Origin: Spirogloea muscicola
Lineage: Eukaryota; Streptophyta; Zygnematophyceae; Spirogloeales; Spirogloeaceae
Length of the DNA stretch: 10,337 nucleotides
NCBI GenBank assembly: GCA_009602725.1
Contig: WELB01000367.1
Coordinates: forward strand, 69,807-80,143
Direction of reading: 5' to 3'
Part shown: piece by piece, positions 7,664 to 10,337 of the stretch
Position numbering within the stretch: the first letter of the stretch is position 1
Layout of the letters: every line of letters begins with the position of its first letter
Notes under the pieces: generated by a model
Databases searched by the model: none
Told to the model about the DNA's origin: nothing
What the model saw: the letters and a program-made list of their open reading frames with translations, nothing else
Program-made: the position numbers and the translations under genes

Positions 7664-9544
7664 TCACGAGATGCTGGCGCCCTTCAGGGTGCTCGAAGTC
7701 ACAACACCTCCTGAAGCCCGCATTGGCCTGTTCTGAAACATGGCCACCCTGTCCTCGGAGGTCCGCAGCACAGGTTGCACCACCTCCCAGATCTTCTTCT
7801 TAGCCAGCTGCAGCACTCGAGAAGGGCGAGGCAAAACACCCACCCAACCGCAGTACAGAGATGAGCTCCCACAACGACGTGAGAAAAGCCAATGACTTCC
7901 GTAGCCACAATATGGCGGCCCAGCCATGGCTGGACCGCAAGTACCTCAAGTCGCCTGCTAGGTGCAACCCGGTGGACGCTCAGACAGGTGCAAGGCACTT
8001 GCTCCAGATTGCCTATCTGCATGACCTTGATCCAAGAGGGAGGTGGCACGTGGGAGGCCATGTGCACCTGGTTTGGCGTGGCTGCCTCCGACTGCGTGTC
8101 CCCCTCATTGCCAAACCAAACGCGCTCCCCTGGCGTGGCACCTGGGGGTGGCACCAAAAGCTCAACCACTTCGTGTGCTGCATCCGAGGCGCACAGCAGC
8201 ATGCCATTGGACTTCACCCCTCGCATGTTTCGTGGTTTCAAGTTCGCCAGCACCAGCACCAAGGCTCCCTGCCTCGAGACAATTCAGCAGCTTTCAGCCC
8301 AAGAATGTGCCACAGGGGTGTGCAGACATGCAACCCTGGGCTGCAACCTGAAGTTGCAGCCATGTGTCGCTGGGCTGTCCTGAAGTCTACCACAAAAATC
8401 AGGTGATGGTTAGGACCTGAAGTAGCTCCTCTGGCACAAAGTTCACCAAGCCACTGCAGATTGTCCGAGGTCCATTCTCTTCACCCACATCCACTTCCTC
8501 CACATAAAGGCTGTCCGCCTCTGGATGTTTCCATGCCTGCAGGCCATCATAGGATATTCAGCAGATGCTTCCGGTGCTTTCTGCTTCACACTCTTAGAAA
8601 TAAGCTGCATCTTATGTTGTGAAGATGATCAGCAATGCGATCAAAGGCCGTTACAGGTGCAGGCGTAAGTGCCTGCGCGATAAGGCGTGCACAAAGCGCC
8701 AACAAGTGATTGGACCTCAGCAAGGGTACAACTGCTGACCTTCAGGACCTTGCCAACTCGAATGTCCAGTCCTTCCACCAGCGCTGGGTCCAGGTCTGCG
8801 CCTCACTCGTGCTCAGAATGAGTGCAACTTTTCACAGGTTGGCTCTCAAAGCTGAGGATCAAGCGCATAGCTCCCACATAGGTGGCCGGAGATCGGGGAT
8901 GCCAGCTCCTCAAGCTATCTGTTGCAGCCGCTGGTGTATATCACAAGGCAGGGACAACGAGGTAGCCCCATTGGCTCCACGCGTTCACACCTGCAGGAGC
9001 GTCAGCTTGAGCGGCCGGAGCGACCGTGTCATCAGCAGGGGGGGGAGCTGCGGTGCCAGCGGGCCCTCCAGCGGTGCTGGCAGCAGACATTGCAATGGGC
9101 CTGCGCAGGCAGCAAGGAGAGCACCACCCACCTCTGTCAGCAAGCTGCCGACACGGCCGGTAGGCGGACGCTGCATCACGGGGGTACTGAGAGCGCCCAG
9201 CCTGTGGCTCCGCTATATAGTTATGAATACCCTCTGTATGCAGCTGGCTGGATTTCAAAGCCCCTTCTTTTAATATCAGCAGCCGCAAACTGTTGCTGAC
9301 GGAAGGTGCGGAAGGTGCAGCTTCAGGATGACTAGAAAGGGCTGGGGACGAGCTGGCTTCACCGGCTGCAAGTGTGATGTGAGTGTCGCTGGCGTCCGAG
9401 CAGTGGCAGCAAGCCGCACGTGGAAAGTCGGCAGGGCGCAGGCAGGCAGGTGGCGGTAGAGAAGCGGCGCAAGGAGCGCAGTGCGAGCAGCGCCTGCGCG
9501 GCAGAGGCTGCGGTGATAGCGGAGGCGACAGGCGGCGCAGGCAT
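7664..9544 (-). CDS. Arc1p/AIMP1 (EMAP II)-type tRNA-binding protein with putative organelle leader, 6 exons
   Basis: This is a tRNA-binding OB-fold protein of the Arc1p / AIMP1 / EMAP II family, which delivers tRNA to aminoacyl-tRNA synthetases. Exons on the minus strand: 9544-9363, 9100-8991, 8795-8740, 8536-8417, 8268-8068, 7807-7664. All introns are GT-AG (148-262 bp), phases match, and the product is 270 aa. Residues 1-60 are rich in Ala, Leu, Arg and Ser with almost no acidic residues ([16 protein letters not shown]), like a plastid or mitochondrial transit peptide. Residues 65-97 are an Ala/Pro linker. The OB fold starts at about 99: [11 protein letters not shown], then [17 protein letters not shown] (119-135), then [20 protein letters not shown] (165-184). 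The EMAP II C-terminal extension carries [10 protein letters not shown] (226-235) and ends LKGASIS, as in plant homologs. No GST-like N-terminal domain is present. Exons 2-6 are secure; exon 1 rests on frame, splice sites and composition. Confidence 0.9.
9214..9219 (-). promoter_or_regulatory. TATA-like element inside intron 1
   Basis: TATATA (minus context AACTATATAGCG) lies about 125 bp upstream of the in-frame ATG at 9090-9088 in exon 2. If used as a promoter it could yield a 206-aa protein without the transit-peptide-like exon. It may equally be chance AT-rich intron sequence. Confidence 0.25.
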
Positions 9545-9881
9545 GCTGGCGCTCTGGGAGCGCGGCAGAGCAGGACACTACTAACTAAAGGCTACTTCGG
9601 CAAAATTGCTTCTACTTGGTCGGGAAGGGTAGAAGTAGTTCTTCCAATGTAAGGCAATGAATGAAAGTGGCTCCAAGGGAGGCGAGGGCTGTAAACTCCC
9701 GATTCGAAAGTTGACAAGGTCCGAAGGGGCAGAGAAGCGCTTTCCATGTCGGATAATCACAGGCAATGGCTGCGAGAGGCCAGCTCAAACGACTGAGCCA
9801 AGGCCTCTGAAATGGCCAGAAAAATATTGGACAATGACAAGTGGCAAAAGAGACCAAGAAAGAGAAGTAAGGCCATGGCTG
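9545..9881. other. Upstream region of the tRNA-binding-protein gene
   Basis: I see no convincing gene. Bases next to the start are GC-rich and should hold the promoter and 5' UTR. A plus-strand frame at 9383-9652 lies antisense to exon 1 and looks like a compositional shadow. Around 9690-9760 the minus strand carries AAAGCGCTTCTCTGCCCC and GGACCTTGTCAACTTTCG, which faintly resemble the dispersed repeat family. Confidence 0.4.
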
Positions 9882-9916
9882 TAAAGTGTGGGCTGTTCTG
9901 GCCAGCTCACACTTTA
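9882..9916. repeat. Stem-loop, 14-bp arms
   Basis: TAAAGTGTGGGCTG (9882-9895) pairs with CAGCTCACACTTTA (9903-9916) with one mismatch (a G-U wobble if transcribed from the plus strand) around a 7-base loop. No adjoining gene explains it. Confidence 0.8.
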
Positions 9917-9938
9917 AGCATATCTAAAGGACAACTAC

Positions 9939-10004
9939 TTGTACTTGGCCAGTTGGCCTTTGTTTGTATCAAGTAAAGCCAACTGGCCAACTGGCAAAGT
10001 ACAA
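9939..10004. repeat. Inverted repeat, 19-bp arms
   Basis: TTGTACTTGGCCAGTTGGC (9939-9957) is the reverse complement of 9986-10004 at 18 of 19 positions, with a 28-base spacer. A second register exists because the right arm is partly duplicated: GCCAACTGGCC at 9978-9988 pairs perfectly with 9947-9957. It could be a small MITE-like element or a structured subtelomeric motif. Confidence 0.8.
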
Positions 10005-10144
10005 AAGCAAGCACATCACGTACATAACCTAAAAGCAGATTGACCAGCTCACTGACCACGGGTCAATTCATAAAAGTCGCTGATCAAAGCCTGAATACTA
10101 GCTGGCAGATACGAAGCCCTTCTGCTACCGGATAGAGTCCAACT

Positions 10145-10288
10145 AAACTCATTTGAAGAGGGCTGTGAAATGCCAGCCCGAAGAGAATGGACGAAGTTTG
10201 ACAAAACCGGGAAGCGCTAAAAGCCACAGCTGAGCAAGTACTACACAAAATAGATACTTCGTATGCCCAAGAAGGCAGCCGCAAATCA
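10145..10288 (-). repeat. Dispersed repeat copy C, abutting the telomere
   Basis: Read on the minus strand it has the same ordered blocks as A1/A2: TGATTTGCGGCTGC, TTTTAGCGCTTCCC, GTCCATTCTCTTCGGGCTGG, then CAGCCC closing the same hairpin. Spacing between the blocks is similar (about 69 and 31 bases against 60 and 36 in A1). The sequence between blocks has diverged. Only 7 bases separate it from the first telomere unit. Confidence 0.7.
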
Positions 10289-10295
10289 GCTGTTC

Positions 10296-10337
10296 AGGGT
10301 TTAGGGTTTAGGGTTTAGGGTTTAGGGTTTAGGGTTT
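10296..10337 (+). repeat. Telomere repeats, six units of AGGGTTT
   Basis: Six perfect, uninterrupted 7-base units reach the window edge, with the G-rich strand running 5' to 3' toward the end. This is the plant/green-algal (TTTAGGG)n telomere and marks the right end of a linear nuclear chromosome. The short length probably reflects where the assembly stops. Confidence 0.97.

Noticed and set aside
7920-7933. Perfect 14-bp palindrome CCAGCCATGGCTGG
   Set aside because: It lies in an intron with no loop or context suggesting a function; probably chance.
7861-8406. Plus-strand 181-codon frame
   Set aside because: It lies antisense to exon 5 and introns of the tRNA-binding-protein gene, which has strong family motifs on the minus strand.
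9301-9318. Tandem GGAAGGTGC x2
   Set aside because: Only two units, inside intron 1; too short to interpret.

Overview
The window is the right-hand end of a nuclear chromosome, most likely from a green alga. It ends in six units of the plant-type telomere repeat (TTTAGGG read toward the end). Its two real genes are intron-rich with GT-AG introns of about 150-280 bp, and both look plant/green-algal. Chlamydomonas uses TTTTAGGG, so a trebouxiophyte (Chlorella/Coccomyxa-like) is my best guess. That placement is inference.

Layout, left to right. Bases 1-350 (minus) hold a 5'-truncated piece of a non-LTR-type reverse transcriptase. A (CT)n microsatellite of about 212 bp with one ambiguous base follows (413-624). 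About 1.9 kb then shows no recognisable gene. Gene 1 (4365 down to 2539, minus) is a six-exon, 292-aa short-chain dehydrogenase of the plant 'glucose and ribitol dehydrogenase homolog' type. Its upstream region carries a G11 run and an N-A21 run. From about 4668 to 6170 lies a patchwork of dispersed repeat copies and a broken retroelement C-terminal coding segment. About 6770-7490 holds a diverged tandem duplication of roughly 430 bp. Gene 2 (9544 down to 7664, minus) is a six-exon, 270-aa Arc1p/AIMP1 (EMAP II)-type tRNA-binding protein with a probable organelle-targeting leader. The last 750 bp contain two strong inverted repeats, another copy of the dispersed repeat, and the telomere.

The two genes are both on the minus strand, each with its own upstream region, and there is no sign that they work together. 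The SDR is a soluble NAD(P)-dependent oxidoreductase, and the other protein is a tRNA-binding cofactor for translation.

The most interesting structure is the dispersed repeat family. One copy sits inside the retroelement coding segment, flanked by a perfect 8-bp direct repeat, and removing it restores the reading frame exactly. The copies share a stem-loop around GGGCTGG...CCAGCCC, and one copy abuts the telomere. Exon coordinates were worked out by hand from splice signals, frame continuity and remembered family sequences; no alignment was run.
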